The notes: generated by a model not told the origin, from the letters alone. A stretch of 46,605 nt of DNA from an uncultured Dysgonomonas sp. (GCA_900556485.1 USOX01000022.1:1-46605); one strand, 5' to 3'. Positions 13,760 through 24,135 are shown, numbered from the stretch's first letter. Program-made: numbers and translations.

Positions 13760-16129
13760 ATGAAATCTATTATCAGAAATTTTATATATGTATTTCGTCG
13801 TTTCAAGACGGCAACTATACTGAATATTCTCGGATTATCAGTAGCCTTTGCAGCTTTCCTAGTCATTATGATACAGGTTAGAAGTGAATATAGTTTCGAT
13901 AAGATTTATCCTACATCCGAACGTATTTTTAGGGCAAATTTTTCTACAAGTGGGAATGATATATTCGGGATAATACTTCCACGCCCATTCGTGGAGTCAA
14001 TAATTACATCTTCTCCGCATATAGAAGCAGGTACAATTATTAATCCTTTCATCGGAGAAGTATATATAACCATTACTCAAGGCGGAGAGAAACAAGGATT
14101 CAGAGAACCTTTTGTCACATGTAGCCCGGCAATTACTCATGTATTCGGATTCCGGATGGTAGAGGGCGATATTGATTGTTTAAAAAATCCAGAAAATGTA
14201 ATCATTCCGAAAAGTATGGCAAAAAAAATGTTTGGCAAACAAACAGCCATCGGGGAGCGAATACATTGTGAGGAAGATGTTTGGTCTAAAAGTCTATCTG
14301 ATCTGGTTGTTGGAGGAGTTTATGAAGATTTGCCTGATAATGCTCAATTGAATAATGTGATTTATACAGCAATGGACGAAACACATGCAATGGAAAACTG
14401 GGAGGCAAGTAATTACATGTGCTATCTGTTGTTGGATAACAAGAGTGCATCTCAAAACGTTACAGAGAATTTTAATAAAACTTTCGATTATTCTAAAATG
14501 AATTGGGAAGATGCTAAAAAGAAAATCGCATTAACTCCTTTAACTGATATTTATTTCAAAAATGAAATGCAGGATGGCAATATACTCAAAAGCGGGAATA
14601 AGCAATCTACAGATATAATCTTCTTTATTGCAATACTGGTTATAATCATTGCTGCTATTAATTTTATGAATTTCAGTACAGCCTTGGCTCCGGTACGCAT
14701 TAAGAGCCTGAATACACAAAAGGTTCTGGGGTGCTCCACTGCTTTCTTAAGATATATGCTGCTTGTAGAGACTATATGCATTGCTTCCCTCTCATTTATA
14801 CTTAGCTTGGTTTATATATTCATTTTAAATAAAACAGCACTTCTATCTTTTATTAGCGCAGATCTGACTTTAAGTAACAATATCTTATTAATTGTTCTGG
14901 CTGGTGTTATCGCTTTATTTATTGGCTTTTTAGCAGGACTCTATCCAGCTTTTTATATGACTTCATTTTCACCGGCTTTAGTTATAAAAGGAAGTTTCGG
15001 AATGTCTCCTACAGGGAAAAGGCTAAGGACGATATTGGTAGGATTTCAATTCATTATATCTATTACATTGATTATTGCATCAACTTTTATCTGGATGCAA
15101 AGCGATTATATGCAGAAGCATTCACTTGGTTTCGACAAAGATCAGATTGCAATAGTAGAGCTGAACAAAGGTATTTTTAAAAATTTCAGGAGTGTTTACG
15201 AGAATGAACTCAAAGAATATGCAGGTATCGAAGATGTTGCTTTCTCCAGTCAGAAGCTGGGGTCGCGCGACTCTTATTCTACTTCAGGTATTACTTATAA
15301 TGAGGAAGAATTCAGTACATATGTTATAAATATTACTTATAATTTTTTGGAAGTAATGGGAATACCTTTACTAGAAGGAAGAAAACCAACTCCAGCGGAC
15401 GAAGAGAGTATAAAGTATATTTTTATGGTAAACGAAAATATTCATGATAAATATGATGTTGTACCCACTCCCTCAATTTCCATATTTGGCAGAGAATCAT
15501 CTATTATTGGAGTCACCGGAAATGTGAAGTTTACTTCCTTACGCAAGCAAAATGATAATGTAACATTTATGACAAATGTCCAGTTTCCTCTAACGGTATC
15601 ATACATACGATTGAAAGCAGGAACCGACTATTATGCTGCAGTTGAACATATCCGTAAAACGGTGGCAAAAATAGATCCATCATTTCCGTTCGAGGTAGAG
15701 TTTTACGATTCTCTGTTCAATCAGTTGTATCAAAAAGAGGAGAATTTTCGAAAAATGATAACCTTATTTTGTATGCTGGCAATCATTATATCCATTGTAG
15801 GCGTATTTGGTATTATAATTTTCGAAACAGAATACCGCCGAAAAGAAATAGGGATACATAAGGTTATGGGAGCCACAGTCTATGAAGCCTTGTTGATGCT
15901 TAGTAAATCATATATTGTGATAATAGCAGTCTCTTTTATGGTTGCTGTACCTTTAGCATATTATGGAGTTAGCTCATGGCTTGCAAGTTTTGCATTCAGG
16001 ATACCTATGTATTGGTGGGTATTTTTGATGAGTGGTATAATTGTATTCTTAATAACCCTCATTACAGTAAACTGGCAGAGTTGGAAGGCTGCTAATACCA
16101 ATCCTGTAGACGTTTTGAAAAATGAATAA
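13760..16129 (+). CDS. FtsX-like ABC permease 2
   Basis: A 789-residue paralogue of permease 1, starting 11 bp after it. The opening MKSIIRNFIYVFRRFKTATI differs from that of permease 1 at only two positions in the first 20. Coupling motifs are NTQKVLGCS in the first half and EIGIHKVMGAT in the second. The membrane layout is as in permease 1, with LYPAFYMTSFSPALVIKGSFG at the junction of the two halves. The periplasmic domains are much less alike than the membrane parts, so the two may handle different substrates or form a heterodimer (inference). The gene ends 38 bp before the ATPase gene. Confidence 0.92.
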   Translation: MKSIIRNFIYVFRRFKTATILNILGLSVAFAAFLVIMIQVRSEYSFDKIYPTSERIFRANFSTSGNDIFGIILPRPFVESIITSSPHIEAGTIINPFIGEVYITITQGGEKQGFREPFVTCSPAITHVFGFRMVEGDIDCLKNPENVIIPKSMAKKMFGKQTAIGERIHCEEDVWSKSLSDLVVGGVYEDLPDNAQLNNVIYTAMDETHAMENWEASNYMCYLLLDNKSASQNVTENFNKTFDYSKMNWEDAKKKIALTPLTDIYFKNEMQDGNILKSGNKQSTDIIFFIAILVIIIAAINFMNFSTALAPVRIKSLNTQKVLGCSTAFLRYMLLVETICIASLSFILSLVYIFILNKTALLSFISADLTLSNNILLIVLAGVIALFIGFLAGLYPAFYMTSFSPALVIKGSFGMSPTGKRLRTILVGFQFIISITLIIASTFIWMQSDYMQKHSLGFDKDQIAIVELNKGIFKNFRSVYENELKEYAGIEDVAFSSQKLGSRDSYSTSGITYNEEEFSTYVINITYNFLEVMGIPLLEGRKPTPADEESIKYIFMVNENIHDKYDVVPTPSISIFGRESSIIGVTGNVKFTSLRKQNDNVTFMTNVQFPLTVSYIRLKAGTDYYAAVEHIRKTVAKIDPSFPFEVEFYDSLFNQLYQKEENFRKMITLFCMLAIIISIVGVFGIIIFETEYRRKEIGIHKVMGATVYEALLMLSKSYIVIIAVSFMVAVPLAYYGVSSWLASFAFRIPMYWWVFLMSGIIVFLITLITVNWQSWKAANTNPVDVLKNE

Positions 16130-16167
16130 AACAATATAAATAATATATACAATTAAAACATACAGTT

Positions 16168-16848
16168 ATGATACAGATTAACAATTTGAAAAAAGTATTT
16201 CGTACAGAAGAAATCGAAACTATTGCATTGAATAGCATTTCTATGCAAGTAAACAAAGGTGAGTTTATTGCTATCATGGGTCCTTCGGGTTGTGGTAAAT
16301 CTACCCTGTTGAATATATTAGGTTTATTGGATAACCCTACTTCCGGAGATTATATGCTGGATACCATGCAGGTGGGCAATCTTAAAGAAAAAGAACGCAC
16401 GCAAGTACGCAAAGGTAATATTGGATTTGTATTCCAGAGCTTCAATCTGATAGAAGAAATGACTGTTTACGAAAATGTAGAGTTACCCCTTACCTATCTG
16501 AAAATAAAGGCTTCGGAACGGAAAAAAAGAGTAGAAGATACACTTCGGAAGATGAGTATCAGTCATCGTTCAGGACACTTTCCTAACCAGCTGTCAGGAG
16601 GACAACAACAGCGTGTTGCTATAGCCCGTGCTGTGGTTGCCAACCCCAAACTGATACTTGCCGATGAGCCTACCGGTAACCTCGATTCTAAAAACGGTAA
16701 AGATGTGATGGACTTATTGACTGAACTGAATCGGGAAGGAGCTACAATAATAATGGTAACGCACTCACAGCATGATGCATCTTTCGCTCACCGTATTATT
16801 AATCTATTTGATGGTCAGATTGTAACAGAGGTAGAAAGTATGATGTAA
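16168..16848 (+). CDS. MacB/LolD-type ABC transporter ATPase
   Basis: A 226-residue nucleotide-binding protein, the only ATPase in a cluster with five permeases. All motifs are intact: Walker A GPSGCGKST (38-46), Q-loop VFQSFNL, signature LSGGQQQR (142-149), Walker B LILADEPTGNLD (162-173), and H-loop MVTHS (197-201). It belongs to the LolD/MacB/FtsE group that partners FtsX-type permeases. It is short, with no extra domain. Its position in the middle of the cluster, after two permeases and before three, suggests that all of them share it. Confidence 0.95.
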   Translation: MIQINNLKKVFRTEEIETIALNSISMQVNKGEFIAIMGPSGCGKSTLLNILGLLDNPTSGDYMLDTMQVGNLKEKERTQVRKGNIGFVFQSFNLIEEMTVYENVELPLTYLKIKASERKKRVEDTLRKMSISHRSGHFPNQLSGGQQQRVAIARAVVANPKLILADEPTGNLDSKNGKDVMDLLTELNREGATIIMVTHSQHDASFAHRIINLFDGQIVTEVESMM

Positions 16849-16862
16849 TAACAACTGAATGT

Positions 16863-19190
16863 ATGAAAATTTCAGATTTAAGGGTATATTGGAAGTTTCT
16901 ATCTCGTAATAAACTATACACGTTTGTTTCGGTATTTGGTTTTTCTATTTCATTGATGTTTGTCATCATATTGGGCATGTATGTCAGAGAGCAGCTTTCA
17001 GTTGACGATTTTCAGGAGAAGAAAGACCGTATATTCCTGATGACACATGATGGGGATGTTACATTTGGAAATACTGTTGCTCCATTTGTAAAAGAAAAAT
17101 TCCCTGAGGTAGAAAGCTATGTTAGAATGCATGGACGTGGTGTTGATGTTGGAAAAAAAGGGAGCGAAAAGATTAAAGCAAGTGCTCTGTATGCCGATTC
17201 TACATTTTTCAATGTATTTACTATTCCGTTGATAGAAGGAAATGCTTCTCAGGTTCTTCAAAGCCATAAGTCGGTTGTAGTATCCATGAGCTTTGCCAAT
17301 AAGTATTTTCCTGATAAAGCACCGGTAGGTTCTACATTGGTTATAAATAACAAAGATTATACTATAACCGGACTAATGGAGGATATACCTCGTAATACCA
17401 TGTTGCCTAATGCTGACCTCATTTTCAACTATAATAATATTACTGATCATTTTGGAGGGGATTGGGTTATCAATACTTCTGATAATTTTGGATTTATTGC
17501 TTTTCTCCTGGAGAAAGAGGGAGCTGATTTAAGAAAAAAAACACCAATGATGCTCGACCTGTTTAAAAAAGAGTTTTGGTATTATAAGAGAGAATATACT
17601 TCCGATTTACAACTGATTCCACTGAAAGAAGCATACTTTAAGATAAAAGATTCCGGATTTAATGAGTTGAAACACACTAGTCTGACTATGGTGACAGTTT
17701 ATAGTGTAATTGCAATTCTTATTCTGGTTATTGCTTTATTGAATTATATTAATCTGACTGTAGCTCAGGCTAGTTTCAGAGGAAAAGAAGCTGCAATAAA
17801 AAAGTTGATAGGAAGTAGCCGGAGAAGGCTCATCATGCAATTATTAGGAGAATCGCTTATAATGACTGCATTTACCTTCATTCTTGGTCTTTTATTAGCT
17901 TTCTTGACCGAACCGTTTTTTAAGGAGGTATTGAATATGCGGAGTAGTTTGTCTGACATGATGACTGGTTCTGTGATTGCGACCTTTATCCTGTTCATTT
18001 TTGTGATAGCTTTTATTGCCGGAGTATTGCCTGCATTATTTATTTCGTCATTCAATCCTATCGAAATCGTAAAAGGAACATTCAGTCATAAGGTAAAGAC
18101 CATTTATTCGAAGGCATTAATTGTGTTCCAATATACTATTGCTATTGTTTTATTAATCTGTAGCTTTTTCGTTAAGGAGCAGGTCGATTATCTGATAAAC
18201 TATGATATGGGATTCAATCGTGAAGGTATTTTGGAGATGCCTTTTATAATTAATATCAATGAGATAAATGGTTTGAAATCTAAGTTACAAGGTATTCCTG
18301 GTGTAGAACTGGTATCTTTTACGAACGGAACACCTCTTAATGGAGGAAATAATATGTCGTACGAATATGATGGACAGCAAATCAGCTTGCAAGAGATACG
18401 TGTCGATTCTACTTTTTTCAAAATTTTCGCTATTCCTATAGCAAAAGAAACGGGTATACCTGCCACAACCGAAACTGTATGGCTGAATAAAAAGGCTTAT
18501 TATGCTTTGACGGATACAACTACGCAAACAGCAGATATAGGATGGTTAGGAAAAAAACAAGTAGCCGGCATAATAAAAGATTTTAATATAAGGACGCTTC
18601 ATAATGAAACCGGAATGCTTATGCTGCGTTATCGGCCAAACGATCATTGGCCTTGGAATGTGGTTGTAAAGCTTTCTTTGGGAGCAGATTATTATAAAAC
18701 AGCTAAACGTATAGAGGAAGAATATTCCAGATATTCGGGAGGAGAAATAATAGAAGCTAAATTCATAGATGATCAGATCCAGCAAAACTATGAAAAAGAG
18801 CGCAAGACATCGGATATAATGACTGCTTTTACCATCCTGACAATTATTATTATGATCATGGGAGTGTTTGCAATGTCATTATACATTATCCGTCAGAAAC
18901 AAAAAGAAATTAGTATTCGAAAAGTCAATGGGGCAACCGAAATACAAATATTGACAATGTTAAATTGGGATTCTTTCAAGAGAGTATTAATTGCATTTAT
19001 TATAGCCTGCCCGATAGCCTACTATTTTTCGGGAAAATGGCTTGAAGAATTCCCTTACAGAGTATCTATCGATTGGTGGGCATTTGCTCTAGCCGGGCTT
19101 ATAGTCTTTTTCCTGACTTTTATATCTGTAAGCTGGATGGCATGGAGTGCCGCCCGTACTAATCCTATCGAATTTTTGAAGAGAGATTGA
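16863..19190 (+). CDS. FtsX-like ABC permease 3
   Basis: A 775-residue duplicated FtsX-type permease starting 14 bp after the ATPase gene. The opening MKISDLRVYWKFLSRNKLYT differs from those of permeases 1 and 2. Coupling motifs are EAAIKKLIGSSRRRL in the first half and EISIRKVNGATEIQ in the second; the RKVNGAT form recurs in permease 5 and as RKINGAT in permease 4, so permeases 3-5 appear to form one subgroup and 1-2 another. The last membrane segments end in TFISVSWMAWSAARTNPIEF, the family's usual C-terminus. The substrate is unknown. Confidence 0.91.
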   Translation: MKISDLRVYWKFLSRNKLYTFVSVFGFSISLMFVIILGMYVREQLSVDDFQEKKDRIFLMTHDGDVTFGNTVAPFVKEKFPEVESYVRMHGRGVDVGKKGSEKIKASALYADSTFFNVFTIPLIEGNASQVLQSHKSVVVSMSFANKYFPDKAPVGSTLVINNKDYTITGLMEDIPRNTMLPNADLIFNYNNITDHFGGDWVINTSDNFGFIAFLLEKEGADLRKKTPMMLDLFKKEFWYYKREYTSDLQLIPLKEAYFKIKDSGFNELKHTSLTMVTVYSVIAILILVIALLNYINLTVAQASFRGKEAAIKKLIGSSRRRLIMQLLGESLIMTAFTFILGLLLAFLTEPFFKEVLNMRSSLSDMMTGSVIATFILFIFVIAFIAGVLPALFISSFNPIEIVKGTFSHKVKTIYSKALIVFQYTIAIVLLICSFFVKEQVDYLINYDMGFNREGILEMPFIININEINGLKSKLQGIPGVELVSFTNGTPLNGGNNMSYEYDGQQISLQEIRVDSTFFKIFAIPIAKETGIPATTETVWLNKKAYYALTDTTTQTADIGWLGKKQVAGIIKDFNIRTLHNETGMLMLRYRPNDHWPWNVVVKLSLGADYYKTAKRIEEEYSRYSGGEIIEAKFIDDQIQQNYEKERKTSDIMTAFTILTIIIMIMGVFAMSLYIIRQKQKEISIRKVNGATEIQILTMLNWDSFKRVLIAFIIACPIAYYFSGKWLEEFPYRVSIDWWAFALAGLIVFFLTFISVSWMAWSAARTNPIEFLKRD

Positions 19191-19197
19191 AATAACT

Positions 19198-21564
19198 ATG
19201 AAGCAGTTTTTTAGACATTTTAGAAAGCAAAAAGTTGTAGGCCTACTCAATATATGTAGTCTCAGTTTGGGGATAATGGTATCTGTTATAGTTGGGTTGT
19301 GGGCTATCAATGAGCTATCCTTCGATAGTTTTCATGAAGATGGAGACCGGATGTACCGCGTTGTTCAATCTTTTGAGTTGAGCGGAAAACCACTTGTTGC
19401 AGCCACTTCCTTTAAGCCGTTAGGCGAAATTGCCGCAGCCGAAATGCCTGAAATAGAACATATGTGTAGAATTTATAAGGAAAATGATGGAGTAACGATA
19501 GAGGAAGAAGTTACTTTCGGGCTGACTGCTATAATGACGGATTATGACTTTTTCTCTTTTTTTACTTTTCCTATGAAAGTGGGTGATCCAAAAACTGCTT
19601 TTTCTGCTCCTGATAATGTAATTCTTACTGAATCTACAGCTAAAAAATATTTTCCTAATGCAGATCCTATTGGAAAGAAAATCAGCTATCATGGCTATAA
19701 TTTTTCGGTATCGGGTATAATGTATGATATTCCTCGTAACTCTCATATTCAGGCAGATATTGTATTCCCTCTTTTTGGATACTTCGGCACTTGGGAATGG
19801 GATAGTAGTTTCTCGTACGATACCTATTTTATTATATCCAAAGGGGCTAATATGAGCGCTATCGAAAAAAGGCTATCAGAAATAAATAAAGCCGGAGTTG
19901 CAAATTTTTCACATAATGCATATAACATATTTCATCTTGAGCCCTTAAGAGATGTACATTTCAGTAAAACCGATCCGGGCTTCGACAACGCTGTAAAGGG
20001 TAATAAGAACCTACTCCATATATTTATAGTAATAGCTATTACTATCCTAACCATTGCATGCATAAATTTTACAAATCTGTTTATCTCTACATCTTTTATG
20101 CGGGCAAGAAGTATTGGTATAAAAAAATCACAGGGTGCGGATAAGGTATCTCTCATCCTTGATTTTTATAAGGAAACGACTATATATGTCTTTATAGCTG
20201 TTATATTGGGAGTATTATTGGCATTATTGGTGCTTCCTGTCTTTAATAGTTATACACGGTCTGATATCTCTATCGATTTTTCTTCATATTGGTTCTATTT
20301 GTTTGTAATTTGTTTAGCAATCGTTACCACCTTTATGGCTGGTTCTTTCCCTGCTTTCCAGATGACGCGCTTTAGTGTTATAGAAACGCTACGTGGGCGG
20401 TTTAAGGGTAAAAAGATGTCAGCACTTCAGAAAATTCTGATAGTTATTCAATTTACAGCATCCATATCTTTACTTATCACTGTTATTTTCTTTGCCAGAC
20501 AAATAGATCATATCCTGTCTCAGGATTTACGTTTCGATAATAAAAATGTTGTTTATGTATATGGCTGGCGGGAATTTGGACATGACTTTAAAGCTTTGCG
20601 TGAAAGGATGATGGGGTGTCCCGATATAGCAGATGTAGCAATGAGGCAATATGATGTGCCCCTCAGAATGGGGAATGGTATCGGTGGCGAAAATATCGAA
20701 ACTGGTGATCAGATATTGATGGATTTGTCGGAGGTATCACCTAATTATTTCGATTTCTTTGGAATGAAATTCGTTGAAGGAGAAAATCCTTTGACTCTTG
20801 AGAGTGCTCCTGATCTTAATTATTGTGTAATAAATGAACGGGCAGCAGAGATGCTTGGGATGAAGGAAAAACCTATAGATAAATCGTTTATATTCAAATC
20901 TATTGGAGGAGGTCGGAACGATATTGATGGTAAAACTTTTATTATTAAAGGAGTGATACGAAATACATATGTAAAATCTTTATATCAGGATACCGATCCT
21001 GAAATGTATTTGAACCTCTCGCGTGACGACCATAATCCTATATTCTTCAAAATAGGTGGAGATACACAGAAAGCTCTCAACTTTATCGAAGAAGAGTGGA
21101 AAAAGATAATCCCCAATGTGCCTTTTGTATACCATTTTCTGGATAAAACTTATGAGGCCCAATATGCTTCGGAAGTGAATTCCAGAAATGTATTAAGCTA
21201 TGCCTTGATAATTACTTTCCTGATAACTATTGCCGGCATGTATGCAATGGTATTTTATTCTACTCAAAGAAGGATAAAGGAAATAGGTATCCGCAAAATA
21301 AACGGGGCGACTATTAAAGATTTGCTTCTCCTGTTGAATAAGGATATTGTAATGTGGGTGGTAATTTCTTTTGTTATAGCCAGTCCTTTATCATACTTAT
21401 ATGTAAATAATTGGTTAAGTAATTTTGTAGTCAGGACATCACTTAGCCCATGGGTATTCCTGTTAGCAGGGTTAGTGTCATTTGTTGTAGCCATATTGAC
21501 TGTCAGTTATCAAACCTGGAAAGCTGCAAATATGAATCCTGTGAATGCAATCCGTAGCGAATAA
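19198..21564 (+). CDS. FtsX-like ABC permease 4
   Basis: A 788-residue permease starting 7 bp after permease 3. The N-terminus MKQFFRHFRKQKVVGLLNIC leads into the first membrane segment. The first-half coupling motif is SIGIKKSQGADK, the second EIGIRKINGATIKD. The periplasmic domains carry the family's VIL(T/S)ES-like strand (NVILTESTAKKYF) and a second domain with GMKFVEGENP. The C-terminus YQTWKAANMNPVNAIRSE is typical. A 139-bp gap, longer than any other in the cluster, separates it from permease 5 and contains an inverted repeat. Confidence 0.91.
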   Translation: MKQFFRHFRKQKVVGLLNICSLSLGIMVSVIVGLWAINELSFDSFHEDGDRMYRVVQSFELSGKPLVAATSFKPLGEIAAAEMPEIEHMCRIYKENDGVTIEEEVTFGLTAIMTDYDFFSFFTFPMKVGDPKTAFSAPDNVILTESTAKKYFPNADPIGKKISYHGYNFSVSGIMYDIPRNSHIQADIVFPLFGYFGTWEWDSSFSYDTYFIISKGANMSAIEKRLSEINKAGVANFSHNAYNIFHLEPLRDVHFSKTDPGFDNAVKGNKNLLHIFIVIAITILTIACINFTNLFISTSFMRARSIGIKKSQGADKVSLILDFYKETTIYVFIAVILGVLLALLVLPVFNSYTRSDISIDFSSYWFYLFVICLAIVTTFMAGSFPAFQMTRFSVIETLRGRFKGKKMSALQKILIVIQFTASISLLITVIFFARQIDHILSQDLRFDNKNVVYVYGWREFGHDFKALRERMMGCPDIADVAMRQYDVPLRMGNGIGGENIETGDQILMDLSEVSPNYFDFFGMKFVEGENPLTLESAPDLNYCVINERAAEMLGMKEKPIDKSFIFKSIGGGRNDIDGKTFIIKGVIRNTYVKSLYQDTDPEMYLNLSRDDHNPIFFKIGGDTQKALNFIEEEWKKIIPNVPFVYHFLDKTYEAQYASEVNSRNVLSYALIITFLITIAGMYAMVFYSTQRRIKEIGIRKINGATIKDLLLLLNKDIVMWVVISFVIASPLSYLYVNNWLSNFVVRTSLSPWVFLLAGLVSFVVAILTVSYQTWKAANMNPVNAIRSE

Positions 21565-21584
21565 TAGTTTCCGTAATTATATAT

Positions 21585-21654
21585 AAATGCAGAGGGGGAG
21601 TTTTTTTTGTTCAGCACACACATCATAGTTTTTAAGTACTCCCCTGATGCATTT
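21585..21654. repeat. 70-bp segment with imperfect terminal inverted repeats
   Basis: The left end AAATGCAGAGGGGGAG and the right end CTCCCCTGATGCATTT pair over 7 and 6 bp with a 3-bp mismatch. The 38-bp middle contains a run of eight T followed by AGTTTTTAAGT. It lies between permease genes 4 and 5. It could be a hairpin that limits readthrough or a very small insertion; neither is shown. Confidence 0.45.
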
Positions 21655-21703
21655 ATTATTACTGATAATGATAATAAAATAGAATAACAAAAACATACTC
21701 AGC

Positions 21704-24088
21704 ATGTATAATATTCCATTGGTACTTCGGCGTTTTTTCAAAAGCAAAAGTCTGCGTATAATCAATTTAATAGGGCTATCGCTTATGTTTGCTTGTCTGC
21801 TTGTTTCCTATTCATATATAAAGAAAGAGACCAGCTTCGATAAGTTCTATTCTAACTCCGACCGCATTGTCCGTATGTCTATTGCATATGATGGAAATCT
21901 TGCTGATGGGCGTGTATATGGGGGTGCTATAAAAGAGATATGGCAAGGCATACCGGAAATAGAAGGCGAATTGAAATTGAATAAAGTAGATGTTGCAGTA
22001 TTAAACCTTAATGGGAAAAAAGAAACATTGAATGATTTATATTTTGCCAGCCACAATTTATTCGATATTTTGGATATTCCACTGATAGAAGGTGATAGTA
22101 GAACTGCGTTTCGTTCTCCCAGTAGTATTATTATCAGCCGGAGAATAGCTCTACGCCTATTTGGGCGGACTAATGTAATTGGCGAAAAATTAGATTTGAG
22201 TAGCAGGCGTTTCCTTCCATCTACTCCTATCATTACAGGCGTCTTTGAAGATATGCCAGAAAATACTCATTTTCATCCAAATTTTATAGCGTCATCAGAT
22301 AATTTCGATGATAAATTCTATTATGTCTATTTCCTGATGGAAAAGGGTTATATCAAAGCTGATGTAGAGAAAAAGATAAAAGATAGGTTATTGACAAATA
22401 ATGAAGATTTACAAGTAGATGTAGACCTGATGCCTATTACAGATATTCATTTGCATAGCCATGTTTTACGCGAGATGGAACCAAATGGGAATATTCTATA
22501 CATCTATTTGCTTATAGGAATTAATGCATTATTATTTGTAATAGTAATGTTCAATTTGTGGCTCAATTCGAATGTGATTTTCTCTTATAATAAACGGTAC
22601 TATCAGCTGTTAAGATTGAATGGTGCTTCATCTTCTATTGTCTTGAAAGATGAGTTTTATGTCTCTCTTATTTTAGCTATACTTTCCATATTGGCAGGTA
22701 AACTTATATCTATTCTATTTTGCAGCTTTTTTGCTGTTCCGCTCTACGAATTGTATATCTATGAAGAAGTAATTCTACTTCTACTTTTCACTATATCCAT
22801 TATATTAGTATCCCTGTTGCCTGTTCTGTCGAATATATCTTCCACTCTGTTTTTTAACAACAATAGTATAGATTTACGTAAAAGCCGCTTCTCTGTATCC
22901 AACATTAAGTATATGCTGATTGTGCAATACAGTATAGTTCTTTTTATAATCATTGTTGGATTGGGGATAAACAATCAGGTTTCGTTTATTCGTAGCACAC
23001 AGATTGGAGGTAACGATAATAATATAGTGGTTATAGATGAGCAACCTCATGAAGTCAATCAAAACTATGTCCCATTCCGAAATGAGTTATTGAAACATTC
23101 CGAAATAGAATTGGTTACAGCAGCAATGCAATTACCCGGTCCGGCAGTGCGCGATATGATAGGCTTTAAACAAGATGGAAAAGAAGCTATTTATGTACCT
23201 ATTTTGGTAGTAGGTGAGGATTTCTTCTCCATGTTTGGCATCAAACCTATCGCAGGAACATCATTCCCTCCATTGAAACTATCTTATGCAGAAGAGGAGC
23301 ATGCTTTTAAGCAAAATCTGAATAATGGAATTAAAACAACAATAAAGGATAATATAATCATTAATAAGAAGGCTCTGGCTGTTCTTGGTTTTTCGTCACC
23401 CGAAGATGCAATAGGGAAGGAGATAGAAATAGAACATACTCACCTCAGTTATTTCCCTGAAGCAACCATTTGTGGTGTGGTCGACAATTTTACTTATACC
23501 AACCTGTACGAGGAGTCTATACCTATGATCATATTACAACGCAATATTTTCATGAACTGTTTTATGATAAAGTTTGCTCCCGGACAGGATAGTGAAGGTC
23601 TAAAGATATTAAATGACACATGGCAGAAATTTAACCCTGATTATCCTATCAATTATACATACCTCACAGATTCGTATGCAGTACTTTATAAAAATGAGTT
23701 GGATGCGGAGAAAGTTGTAAATTTCTTCTCTATATTGTCATTCATTATTACCATTCTGGGTTTGGTCACATTTATGTCTTTTATGATTAGAAACCGTACA
23801 AAAGAGATCGCTATTCGTAAGGTAAACGGAGCTACAGACGCTGAGATAGTTTCGATGCTCAATTGGGGCTTATTGCGATGGACGCTCTTTTCTTTTGTTG
23901 TTGCTATGCCTTTGGCCTGGTATATATTAGATAAGTGGCTCGAAAACTTTGCTCATCGGTCCGCCCTCCACTGGAGTGTTTATATAGGAGGAGGATTGGT
24001 GGTATTGTTGATTTCTTTTCTGGTTATCAGTTGGCAAAGCATAAGGGCTTCACATATGAATCCTGCCCAACCATTAAGAGGAGAGTAA
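21704..24088 (+). CDS. FtsX-like ABC permease 5
   Basis: A 794-residue permease, the most diverged of the five. It opens MYNIPLVLRRFFKSKSLRII. The first-half coupling motif is weak (YYQLLRLNGASSS, without the usual I-R/K-K), while the second half keeps EIAIRKVNGATDAE. A half with a poor coupling helix may not engage the ATPase well, which would suit a heterodimer (inference). The last residues, NPAQPLRGE, are encoded by 27 bases that recur almost exactly at 24898-24924, beyond the higBA genes. No terminator hairpin is visible after the stop. Confidence 0.9.
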   Translation: MYNIPLVLRRFFKSKSLRIINLIGLSLMFACLLVSYSYIKKETSFDKFYSNSDRIVRMSIAYDGNLADGRVYGGAIKEIWQGIPEIEGELKLNKVDVAVLNLNGKKETLNDLYFASHNLFDILDIPLIEGDSRTAFRSPSSIIISRRIALRLFGRTNVIGEKLDLSSRRFLPSTPIITGVFEDMPENTHFHPNFIASSDNFDDKFYYVYFLMEKGYIKADVEKKIKDRLLTNNEDLQVDVDLMPITDIHLHSHVLREMEPNGNILYIYLLIGINALLFVIVMFNLWLNSNVIFSYNKRYYQLLRLNGASSSIVLKDEFYVSLILAILSILAGKLISILFCSFFAVPLYELYIYEEVILLLLFTISIILVSLLPVLSNISSTLFFNNNSIDLRKSRFSVSNIKYMLIVQYSIVLFIIIVGLGINNQVSFIRSTQIGGNDNNIVVIDEQPHEVNQNYVPFRNELLKHSEIELVTAAMQLPGPAVRDMIGFKQDGKEAIYVPILVVGEDFFSMFGIKPIAGTSFPPLKLSYAEEEHAFKQNLNNGIKTTIKDNIIINKKALAVLGFSSPEDAIGKEIEIEHTHLSYFPEATICGVVDNFTYTNLYEESIPMIILQRNIFMNCFMIKFAPGQDSEGLKILNDTWQKFNPDYPINYTYLTDSYAVLYKNELDAEKVVNFFSILSFIITILGLVTFMSFMIRNRTKEIAIRKVNGATDAEIVSMLNWGLLRWTLFSFVVAMPLAWYILDKWLENFAHRSALHWSVYIGGGLVVLLISFLVISWQSIRASHMNPAQPLRGE
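24062..24088 (+). repeat. Direct repeat, left copy (3' end of permease 5)
   Basis: 27 bp from CCTGCCCAACC to the stop codon of permease 5. The copy at 24898-24924 matches at 26 of 27 positions. Similarity continues a few bases upstream (ACATAT.GAAT) with small gaps. Confidence 0.85.
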
Positions 24089-24135
24089 GAAACAGGCTAA
24101 AAAAATAAACGAAAAAAGAGATAATAAAACATATT

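Noticed and set aside
8764..24088. Reading the cluster as a beta-lactam resistance locus because of blaI-blaR1
   Set aside because: No beta-lactamase or penicillin-binding gene is present and the peptidase lacks a penicillin-sensing domain.
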